A DNA stretch of 64,000 nt. Origin: Erythroxylum novogranatense. Lineage: Eukaryota; Streptophyta; Magnoliopsida; Malpighiales; Erythroxylaceae. Within the stretch, counting starts at the first letter, position 1, and each line of letters begins with the position of its first letter. Both the position numbers and the translations under genes were made by a program. Location: positions 24,583,300 through 24,647,299 of the forward strand of contig CM057231.1 in NCBI GenBank assembly GCA_029891385.1. Direction: 5' to 3'. Of the stretch, positions 1 through 11,853 are shown piece after piece. The notes under the pieces are model-generated. The model ran no database searches and was not told the origin of the DNA. It saw only the letters and a program-made list of their open reading frames with translations.

Positions 1-101
1 CAACTTTTCACTATATTACATTTCATCTCATTATAAATCGTTATGTTTCATTATATTCCATTCAATTTTATTCTATTAATTAACATCCAACCAAACAGAC
101 C
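1..101. mobile_element. MITE end, Tourist-like, cut by window edge
   Basis: The last bases read CAACCAAACAGACC. Their reverse complement starts GGTCTGTTTGGTTGGATG and closely resembles the left end of the complete MITE at 36979 (GGCTATGTTTGGTTGGATG). The body has the same low-complexity character of repeated ATTCCATT/TTACATT motifs. Only one end is in the window, so the target duplication cannot be tested. Confidence 0.55.
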
Positions 102-942
102 TTTAGGATATTTCTTTCTTGTTGAATCTATGAGAATACTATATTAATACCATGTACCATTTTAAATATTTTAAAATTTTAAAATAACAAAATAGTCTTT
201 TAATATTTATAATTTATAATTTACATCAATCATATCTTCAAAATTACAATAATAGAAATTTAAAATTACAAAAATTAATTTATTTTATTAATATTATTTT
301 CACATAAAAATAATAACTACAATTAATAAAAAGATCATTTAATCATCATATAAAATTAAGAATAATGTAAAATATTTAAAATATTATAGTTTCATCATAT
401 AATAAATAATAATTAATTCAAAACATCAAATGAAAAGAATAATAACTCAACATCCACATTTCAATTTGTATAATTACTAATTATATAATTCAACCACAAA
501 TTAACTAATCTATTTAGATAATTACAAATTTTAATTTATAATCATCATCATCATCAATACCCAGTTGAATCTCGCATCAATACAAGGCCTGGGGAGGTAT
601 GATAATATGCAACTTTACTCTTATGTAACAGAGAGGTTGTTTCTAATAGACCACATGTAAATGTGACATAAAGATTTTTTTTTAATAAGTGACATGAAGA
701 TTTTAAAAAATAATATAGTAAACATAAAATGTAACAAAATAACTAAATACAAAAAATAATTAATTAATTAGAATAAGGTAACAATAAGTAAGTAAAATAG
801 GATAATAACAGTTAAAAATAAATAAAAACCTTCATTTAGGCGATGCAAGCTTAAAAGACAAAGTTATGAGAAAATAGTAGGATAGATATTCTTGATATGT
901 TGCAAAGTTTTGTTTATACCTGATATGTAGCAAACTTCTGCT
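102..942. other. AT-rich intergenic DNA, no gene seen
   Basis: Strongly AT-rich sequence with frequent stops in all frames and no recognisable coding, RNA or terminal-repeat signal. It separates the MITE end from the U6 relic. Confidence 0.6.
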
Positions 943-1036
943 CACCATTTCTCGAGTTGTGCATGTCATCCTTACGCAGGGGACATGCTAATATGCTCTA
1001 TAGCATTCCAATTTTATCGAATGTCCCTGAAGGGAC
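943..1036 (-). pseudogene. U6 snRNA pseudogene
   Basis: Read on the minus strand from 1036 the sequence begins GTCCCTTCAGGGACATTCGA and continues through GATAAAATTGGAA, ATTAGCATG, CCCCTGCG, AAGGATGACA and CTCGAGAAATGG. These are the landmarks of U6 spliceosomal RNA in the right order and spacing. The ACAGAGA box, which pairs with the 5' splice site, is degraded to ATAGAGC. The 3' end loses homology at AATGGT and lacks the usual T run. I see no plant upstream sequence element or TATA box at the expected distance. It is therefore most likely a retroposed or decayed copy, not a working gene. Confidence 0.85.
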
Positions 1037-1289
1037 AACCAACAATTGTTGTGTCATAATAAATAAAAGCTAGTTTGTTACTATAAGCTAACGATGTGAT
1101 TTAGTTCAAGTTACTAAGACGAAATGATAAACCACTTCATTGTTTAATTAAAAACTAAACCAAACATATGGCATTTGGGTTAAATAGTGACAAACATAAT
1201 TGATCACACACGATTTGGGCAAAATCACATTTAATCAAACAATACGAAAACTACCATAAAGTCACCAATAATCACATCTCCATAAACAA
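1037..1289. other. Intergenic DNA left of copia insertion
   Basis: AT-rich DNA with no recognised feature. It abuts the left target-site duplication CCAAA (1290-1294) of the copia element and would be continuous with position 6760 before the insertion. Confidence 0.6.
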
Positions 1290-1294
1290 CCAAA

Positions 1295-1916
1295 TGTTGT
1301 ATATTTTTGACTTTGTTGGCTATTGTTGTTTTTTTTTACTTTTGTGGCATAATTTCAATCTCATATTGGGAAGAGATGAAGATGGGAGGAGTTTTTGAAG
1401 TTGTAAAATAACTCTTCCCCCTCCTAATCCAAACTATCCAAAAAATTTGATAAAAATACTCAAAAGTTGTATACATACCAAATTTAGTATTCTCTTCTTA
1501 ATGAGAGCAGGCTGCCTTAAGTAGTGCTAGGAGAAGTAGGCAAAATTGACCGAACTCCGTTATTAATTTTCGGGTGTGTTCTTTCCTTATCTCTTTTATT
1601 TATTTCGCATTTATAGTATTCAATATTATTTGTCGGGTATATTTGTAGTGTTGTGTTCAATTTATTTGGATGTATTTATTGTTCGTGTGTATATACGGGT
1701 TTAGGTTGTGATAAATACACCGTATACGTAATTTTTGTCTAAGAGGCCGAGTTTTAAGTGGGACCGTTTGTGACCCATCCACCCTTTCCTGGGATCTTAC
1801 GTGGAATGGTAATACTGACTTAGGAGTCAGTTTGGCGGTCTTTCCTGGGTATTACCGAATCGGTTCACTTCACTAGTTGTTTACCTTAGAGGAAAAAATA
1901 CCCGATTTTTCCAACA
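1295..1916 (+). repeat. 5' LTR of copia element
   Basis: 622 bp, TGTTG...CCAACA, aligned along its full length with 6136-6754. The right end is fixed by the PBS that follows two bases later. Confidence 0.95.
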
Positions 1917-1918
1917 AA

Positions 1919-1930
1919 TGGTATCAGAGC
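1919..1930 (+). other. Copia primer binding site (tRNA-iMet)
   Basis: TGGTATCAGAGC, complementary to the 3' end of plant initiator tRNA-Met, lies two bases after the 5' LTR. It would prime minus-strand cDNA synthesis. Confidence 0.95.
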
Positions 1931-2028
1931 TGAAGGTTTATCCTTTAGTTTGTTTGTAATATTTGTAATATTGAATACTATTATTTGAGTCTCTAATAAC
2001 GTCTATAAATTTACCAACAACTAGAGAC

Positions 2029-2855
2029 ATGTCAAATATGACACAGGTGACATCGACTTCCTCGTGGCAGAGGACTCCAATGTCAAGTATGAAGTTGGCG
2101 GTGGAAATATTTGATGATACTGGTCATTTTGGGATGTAGCAAGGTGAGGTTCTGGATTCTCTTTTCTAACAAGGCCTTGACATAGCTATTGAAGAAATGA
2201 AACCATACTATATAGAAGATAAGGATTGGAGTATCATAAATCGGTTGGCATGTAGAACAATTCGATCATGTCTGTCTAGAGAGCAAAAGTATGCTTTCAA
2301 AAACGAGACTTCTGTGCACAAACTGTGGAAGGCATTGGAGGGCAAATTTCTAAAAAAGAGTGGTCAGAATAAGCTCCTTATGAAGAAAAGGTTGTTCCGA
2401 TTTGATTACCGACCAGGTACTACTATGAATGAACAAATCATTATGTTTAATCAGTTAGTAGCATACCTGTTGAATTTGGATGTGAAATTTGAGGATGAAG
2501 ATAAGATTTGGCTTTGATGTTATTATCGTCCTTTCCGGGTGAATTTGAACACTTATAAACTACTTTACTTCATGGGAAGGAGAATGTATCTTTAGATGCT
2601 GTGTGTTCTGCTTTGCATAGTCATGAATTGCGAAAGCAAGATAAAAAGAAAAGTAAAGTAGTTACAGAAGATGAAGCATTTGTGGCAAGAGGCCGTCAGC
2701 AGAGCCAGTCGAAAGGAAGAAGAGGAAGATCCAAATCAAAAAGAAGAGTTGCAAAAGATGAGTGTGCTTTCTGTCATGAGAAAGGGCACTGGAAGAAAGA
2801 CTGTCTAAAATTAAAGAATAAAGGAAAGGCTCCGCAAGATGCAAATATTGCATAA
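2029..2855 (+). pseudogene. gag: copia gag (capsid/nucleocapsid), broken
   Basis: Gag would form the virus-like particle and bind the element RNA. The frame opens at ATG 2029 (MSNMTQVTSTSSW). It has an in-frame TAG at 2137 and a TAA soon after, then runs through a UBN2-like capsid region (LWKALEGKF, LLMKKRLF near 2320-2400) to a stop near 2515. A frameshift there moves the continuation into another frame (SLDAVCSALHSHELRKQ). A basic stretch rich in Arg, Lys and Ser follows. The nucleocapsid zinc knuckle CAFCHEKGHWKKDC (C-x2-C-x4-H-x4-C) near 2762-2803 is intact. Both early stops are single transitions from sense codons, which fits mutational decay after insertion. Confidence 0.9.
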
Positions 2856-2930
2856 TGTAAAAGTGATGCAGAATCATATGTCTCTTTGGTGGTATCACCT
2901 TCAACATTCCATTCAGACGAGTGAATTCTG

Positions 2931-5900
2931 GATTCAGATTGCACCTATCATATGTCTCCCATCCGGGAGTGGTTCTTTGATTTTGAAGAAATTGATGGTG
3001 GAGTTGTTTACATGGGTAATGACAATCCATGTAAAACAGCTAGAATAGGTTCAATCAAGCTGAGGAATCATGATGGATCCACCAGAATTTTGAGGTATGT
3101 GTAGCATGTGCCGAAATTGAAAAAGAATCTCATCTTTTTGGGGACCTTAGAATCAAAAGGTCTAGTTGTGATGATGCGAGATAGAATTCTTACGGCAACT
3201 TCAGAAGCACTTGTGATGTTGAAAGGCATAAGGAAAAATAATTTGTATTACTACCAATGAAGTACAGTTGTTGGGACAGTAGCGGCAGCAACTTCTAGTA
3301 GCAAGAAGGATGCAGAGGCAACAAAGTTGTGACATATGCGGTTGGGACATGCTGGTAAAAAATTCTTGCAAATTCTTGCCAAGCAAGGAATAAAAGGTAC
3401 GAAGATTTGTAAATTAGAATTTTGTGAGCATTGTATTATGGGAAAACAATGAAGAGTGAAATTTGGCACTGCTATTTATAATACTAAGGGAATTTTGGAT
3501 TATGTGCACTCAGATGTATGGGGACCTGCTAAGACTCCATCTCTTGGAGGTAGGCATTATTTTGTCACTTTTTTGATGATTTTTCTAGAAAAGTTTGGGT
3601 GTTTACTATGAAGAACAAAGATGATGTGCTTGGAATTTTTCTTAAGTGGAAAGCTTAAGTTGAAAACCAGACAGGAAAAAAGATCAAAGTTCTTCGAATA
3701 GACAATGGTGGAGAATACAAGAGTGATCCTTTCCTAGAGGTATGTCAAGAGTCTGGTATAGTTCGCCACTTTACAGTTAGAAAAATACCACAGCAGAATG
3801 GAGTGTCGGAGCGTATGAACAGGACACTGGTGGAGAAAGTTCGTTGTATGTTGTCTAATGCTGGGTTAGGCAGAAAGTTTTGGGTTGAGGCAGTGACATA
3901 CGCTCAACATCTCATTAATCGTTTGCCATCATCTGCAATTGGTGGCAAGACTCCATTAGAGGTATGGTCTAGGAAACCTGCAACAGATTACGATTCTTTG
4001 CATATTTTTTATTCTACTGCATATTATCATGTGAAGAATCAAAGTTGGACCTACGAGCAAAGAAGGCTCTATTTATGGGCTTCAATGCTGGAGTTAAGGG
4101 ATACCGTTTGTGGTGTCTAGAGTCAAAGAAGACAATTGTCAGCAGGGATGTTACCTCTGATAAATCTGTCGTGTTAAATAAGGTAACTCCAGAAGGGGCT
4201 AATAGTACTTCACAGCAGGTGGAGTGTATATCCAAGCAGGTGGAGTTTGAACAAACAGTAGTGATCCCAACAAAAAACACTACTAATGACTCTCCTATAG
4301 CAGAAGAAGAGTCAAATGAGGAAGAGGTTCCAACCCAAGAACCTCCGCAACAATCAGAGTCAATTGTCGTTAGAAGGACAAGACGAGAGATTCAGAAACT
4401 TGCTCGTTTTACTGACACGGTAGCTTATGCACTTCCAGTTGTTGATGATGTTCCATCTACCTTCCCAGAAGCAATCCGAAGTTCAGAAAGTGACAGATGG
4501 GCAGGTGCAATGGAAGAGGAAATGCAATCTCTTGAGAAGAATAAGACATGAAAGCTGACACAATTACCGAAGTGAAAGAAGGCAATTGGATGCAAATAGG
4601 TATTTGCAAAGAAAGAAGGATTTTCTGATAAAGATGATATTCGCTACAAGGCAAGGTTGGTGGCTAAAGGTTACGCTCAGAAGGAAGGAATTGATTATAA
4701 TGAGGTATTTTCTCTAGTTGTTAAACATTCTTCCATTATAATTTTGTTGGCCTTGATAGCGCAATTGAATTTGGAACTAGCTCAACTTGATGTGAAGACC
4801 GCTTTCTTATATGGTGACTTGAAAGAGGAAATCTATATGTCTCAACCAGATGGATACAAAGTTGCTGGTAAAGAAAACTGGGTTTGCAAATTGAACAAAT
4901 CATTGTATGGACTGAAGCAATCTCCAAGGCAGTGGTACAAACGATTTGACAAGTTTATGAAGGGTTAGAAATACACAATAAGTAAATACGATCATTGTGT
5001 ATATTTGCGCAAACTTCAAGATGGGTCCTACATCTACCTACTCTTATATGTTGATGATATGCTAATTGCGGCAAAGAGCCAAAGTGAAATTGACATATTG
5101 AAGGCTCAGTTGAGTAAAGAGTTCGAGATGAAGGATTTGGGGGAAGCCAAGAAGATTCTCGGCATGGAGATAAGCAGGGATAGAGAGAGAGGCAAGCTTT
5201 GGTTGTCACAGAAGTAGTATTTGAAAAAGGTATTACAACGTTTTGGTATAAATGAAGATTCAAAACCTGTAAGTACCCCACTTGCTCCTCATTTGAAACT
5301 AAGTAGTCAGTTATCTCCAAAGACGGATGAAGAACGAGAATACATGGCAAAAGTCCCTTATGCTAATGCAGTAGGAAGCTTGACGTATGAAATGGTATGA
5401 ACGAGACCCGATATTTCACAGGCAATTAGTGTTGTAAGCAGGTACATGCATGATCCTGGTAAGGTTCATTAGCAAGCTGTGAAATGGATTCTACGATATA
5501 TCCTACATACCGTAGATGTTGGTTTAGCATTTGAGCATGATGAATTACTTGGTCAACGTGTAGTTGGATATTGTGATTCTGACTATGCAGGTGACTTAGA
5601 TAAGCGACGGTCTACAACTGGCTATTTGTTTACTTTAGCAAAGGCGCCAGTTAGTTGGAAGTCTACTTTGCAGTCAACGGTGGCTTTATCTACAACAGAG
5701 GCAAAGTATATGGCTATTACAGAAGCTGTGAAAGAGGCAATTTGGCTTCATGGGTTGCTTAAAGACTTGGGAGTTGGTCAGAAACAACTTGAGGTATATC
5801 TGGCAGTCAGAGTGCTATTCATTTAGCAAAGAATCAAGTCTTTCATGCAAGGACGAAGCACATTGATGTTCGCTATCACTTTGTTCGAAAAATTCTGGAA

Positions 5901-6020
5901 GAAGAGGAGATACTTATTCAGAAGATTCGAACTACAGAGAATCCTGCAGATATGCTGAACAAGGTGGTTACAAGAGCCAAGTTTGAACATTGTTTAGACT
6001 TGGTCAATATCCTGCACATT
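2931..6020 (+). pseudogene. pol: copia pol: protease-integrase-RT-RNase H, broken
   Basis: Domains appear in copia order. Protease starts at 2931 with DSDCTYHM (usual DSG altered to DSD). The integrase zinc region reads HMRLGHAG after an in-frame TGA near 3329. The catalytic core shows D (HSDVWG, about 3510), D (RIDNGGEY, about 3700) and E (GVSERMN, about 3810). Reverse transcriptase has ARLVAKGYAQ (about 4650), LDVKTAFLYGDL, SLYGLKQSPRQWY and the catalytic YVDD at 5047-5058. RNase H has GYCDSDYAGD (about 5565) and STTEAKYMA, then the terminal KHIDVRYHFV. Stops near 3451, 3657, 4551, 4966, 5215 and 5471 plus frameshifts break the polyprotein. It would have copied and inserted the element; this copy cannot. 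Confidence 0.93.
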
Positions 6021-6121
6021 TGAGTTGGCGCCCGAGGGTGCAAATCAGAAGCACTACAAAGGCTGCTTTGTTTGATTGGAAGGATGAATGATGCTTGCAT
6101 TTGGTGGGACTCGAAATTGTG

Positions 6122-6135
6122 CCAAGGTGGAGATT
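6122..6135 (+). other. Copia polypurine tract
   Basis: CCAAGGTGGAGATT directly precedes the 3' LTR. It is the expected plus-strand priming site, of the usual plant copia form. Confidence 0.85.
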
Positions 6136-6754
6136 TGTTGTATATTTTTTACTTTGGTGGTTATTGTTTTTTTTTTCTTTTGTGGCATAATTTCAATCCC
6201 ATATTGGGAAGAGATGAAGGTGGGAGGAGTTTTTGAAGTTATAAAATAACTCCTCCCCCTCCTAATCCAAACCATCCAAAAAATTTGATAAAAATATTCA
6301 AAAGTTGTATACATATCAAATTTAGTATTCTCTTCTCAATAAAAGCAGGCTGCCTTAAGTGGTGCTCAGAGAAGTAGACAAAATTGACCGAACTCCGTTA
6401 TCAATTTTCGGGTGTGTTCTTTCCTTATCTATTTTATTTATTTCGCATTTATAGTATTCAATATTATTTGTAGGGTATATTTGTAGTGTTGTGTTCAATT
6501 TATTTGGGTGTATTTATTATTCGTGTGTATACACGAGTTTAGGTTGTGATAAATACACCGTGCACGTAATTTTTGTCTAGGAAGTAGGGTTTTAAGTGGG
6601 ACCGTTTTGGACCCCTCCGCCCTTTCCTGGGATCGTACGTGGAATGGTAATACTGTCTTAGGAGTCCGTTTGGCGGTCTTTCCTGGGTATTACCGAATCG
6701 GTTCACTTCACTCGTTGTTTACCTTAGAGGAAAAAATACCCGATTTTTCCAACA
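6136..6754 (+). repeat. 3' LTR of copia element
   Basis: 619 bp, TGTTG...CCAACA, matching 1295-1916 with mostly transition differences and a length change in a T run. It is followed by the target duplication CCAAA. Confidence 0.95.
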
Positions 6755-6759
6755 CCAAA

Positions 6760-7707
6760 GACACATTTTTTGTGCTTCACATTTTTAGGCATAAAATCGA
6801 AAAGCTACCCATTGTATCAAAAAACACATTTACCCAGCACGCAATGCAAAAACAACATATAACACATAGAAATAACAGGGAGAAAAAGGATGTACAACTA
6901 TCATTATTTATGTTTTAACTTATGCTTATGAGGAGATCAATTCGTTTTTTTGTTGTGATCTTGCTGTTTAGGATAATGATAGTTAAGCTTCCTATGTATG
7001 TATGTCTCAGAGTTAACAGAGATCTCAAATTAAATTTGAAGACATCAACAATTCAAAAGGGAGCATAAGTAGGAGACCTTATTGTTCCCTGAAACATTAC
7101 AACAACGGTCTCTGATCGGGAACTCGAAATCGTTAGCCACGTGCAGCAATAAGAAAAAAAAAACTCTAGACAATAGAAGATCCAAAATTTCAACAACAAA
7201 ATCTATAGAATAAGCTCCTTTAACAATATACGGAAGAGAAATATGTACTAATCAGCACTTACAATAAGTAATCCAAAGAGAGAGACAACACATTCAGAAA
7301 ATTGGGGCCAACTGAGATAAGCAAGCAGGAATCCCAATCAAAAATAGAAGAAAAAATTTGAAACTTTAACCATATTAGTGAGACATAATAATAAGATCTC
7401 AGACCCACTAGCAAAAATATTTTCAAGCACTAAGGATCAGTATACATGCCAATTCCCAAACTCAAAATTAACAAGTAGGAACGAGAAAACAAAACAAAAA
7501 GAAGAACCTTACAATAGAATACACACAAACACAAAGCTAATTCAAAAACATCTGACCAAAGGAAAATCAAAACAAAAAATGAAACAAACCAACACAAATC
7601 AAGCAATAGGATGAAATCAAAAAAAGAGTAAGCAAAAATAGCAACCAAAGGTAAGAGCAAAAGAAAATGAGGCTTGAGAAGAGAGCAAAGATCTAAGAAA
7701 AAGAGAC
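6760..7707. other. A-rich intergenic DNA, possible old intron
   Basis: No supported gene. The plus strand is A-rich, so the minus strand is T-rich like a plant intron. It lies directly downstream (minus sense) of the calmodulin-like exon fragment. No convincing second exon was found before the copia insertion site. Confidence 0.4.
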
Positions 7708-7775
7708 CATCTTCGTCTTTGGCGAATAGGTTGAAGGCCTCTTTGAACTCAAAGATCTGGTCGTCTGTTGAGCAC
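7708..7775 (-). pseudogene. Calmodulin-like exon 1 fragment
   Basis: On the minus strand this reads STDDQIFEFKEAFNLFAKDEDG, beginning just past the start of a calmodulin. It covers the N-terminal helix and the first EF-hand loop. Family exon 1 reads LTDDQI.EFKEAF.LFDKDGDG. The fragment stops at a GT within the Gly codon after DED, the position where plant calmodulin genes carry their single intron. The start Met is missing, a one-base insertion precedes STDD, and the first loop Asp is replaced by Ala (FAKDEDG for FDKDGDG), so calcium binding by this loop would be impaired. No second exon is seen. I read it as a gene fragment, captured or left by decay, not a gene. Confidence 0.75.
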
Positions 7776-10700
7776 CAAATCTACATAATTATATGCTAGA
7801 TTATACCATTGGAAGTGAGAAAACTAATATCTGAAGACAAACTAGGAAAAAAGCAAATTGTAAACCCTAGATCTCATAAAATTTATTATATAATATATAA
7901 CCCAATTTATAATAAAGATTAACGTTTTATTCAAATTTCAATATATCTCAATCTCAAATTTCAGACAATGACAACCTCAAATTCATAATTTAATTCCTTT
8001 TTTTAAATGAATAATCTCAAGCTCAAATTCATAATCTAATTCAAAATTGTTGTTCTCAATTATCACAAAAAGTCAGAAACACAATCAATTCTAATTTTCA
8101 AGTGAAGACCATGATAATTTTTATAAATGAAAAAAATTCAAACTTTCATTTCATTGTTTCTTAATCACAAATTCGTAACTTAAAATTCACATTTACAAGC
8201 CACCCACAATCACATCCATGAGTCAACAAATCCACAAGCCTACAATACAATCAATCACACACACATTCCACAATTCAATAACTCACAATTCCCACACACA
8301 CAGTATAGCAAAATGCAACATTGGCTCTCAACACTACAATTTTAGAACACAAAGGTGCAACGCAAGACAAGAGCTTTCTTGTGTTAAAAATTAGTAAGAT
8401 AGGGACGACAAGTTTAATTTAAAGATGATTAAAAAATTAAAGTCAATCAAATCAGATATTAATTTCAAATAGAATCATTCCAATATGAAAACAAGAAATA
8501 AGTTAAGGATAGCTTGATTCAATATTGTCTTTTATTGTGGTTTTCTATTTTATTATTATTTTGTTTCTAAAATTTAAGAAAATATTTTTATTTTGTAATG
8601 ATATTAAAAATTATTTATTTTCATTATCATATTCTAATTTTATTATATTATATTATCAAATATTAATGTTACATTATAATATAATTCATTTATCAACATA
8701 ATAAAGTTTGCACAATTTCTTATAGTTATTACAAATAAAAGACATAAATATAGATATAATTAATAAATATCTACTTCAATTCTTCATAATAAGAGTTTAA
8801 TATAAAAAACGTATTAATTTATTTTAATTGAACAATTAAAATATTCATTAAAGTGTAATAATAACTATCAACATACTAATTTTTAATTATTATTATTAAA
8901 AATAAAATAGATAAATATTTGATATAGTTAAATAAATATATACATCAATTATATATAAAAGAGTTTAATATAAAATATTTTAATTTATTTTAATTAAGTA
9001 ATTAAAATATTCATTAAATTATAATAATAACGTCAATTATGAAAAGAAACATCAAATAATTATAAATTTTATTGATGTAATCATTATATATTTATTTAAT
9101 AATTTTATATGGAGGAATACTGTAAAAATACTAGAGCAATGTTATATTTTACTTAAGAATTTACATTTAAATTTTTATAATATACTATTTATTTCAGAGC
9201 AATTATTAATTGATTCATTTTATTTAAAATTTTAACTTAATATAATTTTATAATATTAATTATAATTATTAAAATAATAATTAAATTCTCCTTAAAAATA
9301 ATTAAATATATAAGCTTTCAATTTGTGGAAAAAATAATTTATCATTAATTCTATAGTTAACAGTAATAATATAATCTTTTGAGTAAAAATTAAAAATATT
9401 GAAGGAAAAGAAAATCAAATCAATTACCCAGTACCTAGACCCCTAGTATGCTATGCCCGTGTCTTTCTTCTTCTTCTTTTTCTTGAGTGTCAGTTTCTGT
9501 ACCAAGCAAAAAAAAAAAACTTAGATAGAGTTTAGTCGGGTCGGTACTCGGTGGTGCTAGGCTCAAGTTTAGATGCAGAATGACGCATGGGTTGATCGAC
9601 CCATTTTTAAGAATTGACCTAATTCTCTCAGGTAATAATCATATATGAACCAGAACTAACTAATCTTATGGATCTAAGTAGCAGTACCAGTCCCACCAAA
9701 ATTGGACAAAACCGGAGTCCAATCTGTTGATACCAAGAGTTATTGTGTGATTGCATAAAGCCATGGTACATAATTACTATCGCTATAAACTTCATCGTTT
9801 TGGCACTTATAGTTACTTCTTTGAAGATCTTTTTCTGAGGAAGAACCTAGTCTTCTCTCTGCTGCTGATAATTCCAATTTTATCACCAATGATAAAAATC
9901 AATCATTAAAATTTTCAATCAATATTATTTAATCTCCAAAAGCTGAAAACGATTGTTTGTATTTGCTGTGTGTTAGAATTTCTTTTCTTGCTTGTGTCTT
10001 GAAAGTTTGGCTTCCATGAGCAATTCATGGCTTTATGGTTTTGTACATTTGTTTTCAGAATTTATTATCTGTTTTAAAGTGGCAATTATAATTTCGTAGA
10101 AACATAAAGAGAAGTTGCTATTAGGACGTACGATTTTCTTTGATTTTATTACTTTTAACCTTTTAATATATTTTATTTAATATTTAGTTTATTCCTACGA
10201 TATTATAATTAAAATATTAAATTTTAAATTTAATTGTAAATAATTTTTAATAAATCAATTGTCAGCACATCTATATCTAAGATTGCTTAAATTCAATGTT
10301 GATGTCCTCCTCATGTGGTTAAATTGGTACGGTTTGGTTCTGCTTCCCATTATTTGTCGTAGTTTTACTTTTAGTTTTAATTTTAATTTTTAATTTTGCT
10401 TTTCTTTTAAATAAAAAATATAAAAACCTGGTTGTTATGTTTTATTATCATTAGATAAAATTTAAAGATAAATTATTTTAGTTAATTAAATTTATTTAAT
10501 ATCTTATTTAATATTTATTAATAAATTATCAATAAATTTATTATATTTTCAAATAAATAATTTAAAATTTAAAATTTATTTTAATTATTTAATCAAATTT
10601 TATTTGAAATATATATTTTATAGATATTTCAAATTTAATTATAATTATTAATTAATTTTATGAAAAATTAATTAAAATAAAGTTGTTCATAATTTTATTA

Positions 10701-11789
10701 ATAATTAATTTAAATTAATTAAATTAATTATAATTCTTATTAATAATTAATATATCAAATGATTAAATAATATACATTTAGTTGATACTAAACTAAATTA
10801 TGAAAAAAACAAAAACATAAAAATTACTTTTATGATTTTCATAAATTTTGAAAATGGGAAAAAATAAAATTTACATTAGAAAATAAAAATTCAAAGGAGC
10901 ATTTTTTTTTCCTACTAATTTTGAAAATGAAATCGGAAAAAGAAAACCAAACAGTCCTCATCTTCACTTCCACTATTGGTAAGAGTTTATTAGACTCTAA
11001 TAATCAGCCCTACAACTGGAAAGTATATTATTTAGTAAATTCAGACACCTCTCTGCTTATCATCAATGCCAATGTAAATGTAAATGGCGCATGCATTCAG
11101 GTGTTCAGCGAATAATTATCTTCTAAATTAACTCTGTCTTTTTTTTTTTCCTCTCTCTTCTTCAGTTATGATTAAATTGGAGTTATGATTTAGTAACTTG
11201 GGGTCAATATAATTTAACAATTCTTGTAACTTTCTAATTTAATAACTTAGATATTCTTTTATGGAGATACATCTACATAAACATAAAATCTTATTCATCT
11301 TAATTAAAATATTTTATCAACACATTTATCTTAGAAATGAAAATTAATTTTCTTTTCATGAAAATTATCATTTTCTTATTAGTTATTACACATTTTGTAG
11401 AGTTTTCTACAAATTATACCTCAATTGAAAAGAATAATGTGTTAAAGATTTAAAAAAATTCAACGTATCTTAGTGTACAAGGTTTCCTACTTTAGCCTGT
11501 TTGACAATTGACTGATTGCATTAACTGTTAGCTGATAGTTGATTATACTAGCTAATTTGACCAACGGATTGCATTAGTTATTTGTCATTTAATGTTTGGT
11601 AAAATTAGTTGTTTAGTATTAGTTATTTATGTGTAAATGACTTATGAGGACATAACTTTAAAATTTGTTATAAGGGTACGAATATTATATGTCTTAGTAT
11701 TTCGTTGAATATTCTTATAGTAATTTAGATTTTAGATATTTAATTCTACACAAATTAAATGTATAATTCTAATAAAAACTTAAAACGTA
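7776..11789. other. Very AT-rich intergenic DNA
   Basis: About 4 kb of AT-rich sequence dense in ATTA/TAAT motifs, especially 8500-9400 and 10160-10900. A small open frame at 10921-11115 has no recognisable domain and sits in AT-rich sequence, so I do not call it. No RNA gene or clear terminal repeats are visible. Confidence 0.55.
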
Positions 11790-11853
11790 AAATAATAATA
11801 ACAATAATAATAATAATAACAACAAAATCTAATAATAATAATAATAATAATAA
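11790..11853. repeat. (AAT)n microsatellite
   Basis: Imperfect AAT/ATA trinucleotide run interrupted by AAC and by a short AAAATCT spacer; likely length-polymorphic. Confidence 0.9.

Larger units (their letters stand above)
1295..6754 (+). mobile_element. Ty1/copia LTR retrotransposon, complete but mutated
   Basis: A 5.46-kb element bounded by direct LTRs starting TGTTG and ending CCAACA and flanked by the identical 5-bp target duplication CCAAA (1290-1294 and 6755-6759). Internal order is PBS, gag, protease, integrase, reverse transcriptase, RNase H, polypurine tract. Integrase lying before reverse transcriptase is diagnostic of Ty1/copia. The reading frame is interrupted many times, so the copy is not autonomous now. 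The LTRs differ at roughly 6% of sites by hand count, implying a moderately recent insertion. Confidence 0.95.

Noticed and set aside
7081..7140. Possible calmodulin exon 2 (minus strand GCTAACGATTTCGAGTTCCC resembling the GNGTIDFPEF region)
   Set aside because: Only about 20 bases look similar, flanking codons do not fit, and the rest of exon 2 is missing.
10921..11115. 64-residue open frame
   Set aside because: Short, AT-rich, no domain, no splice partners.
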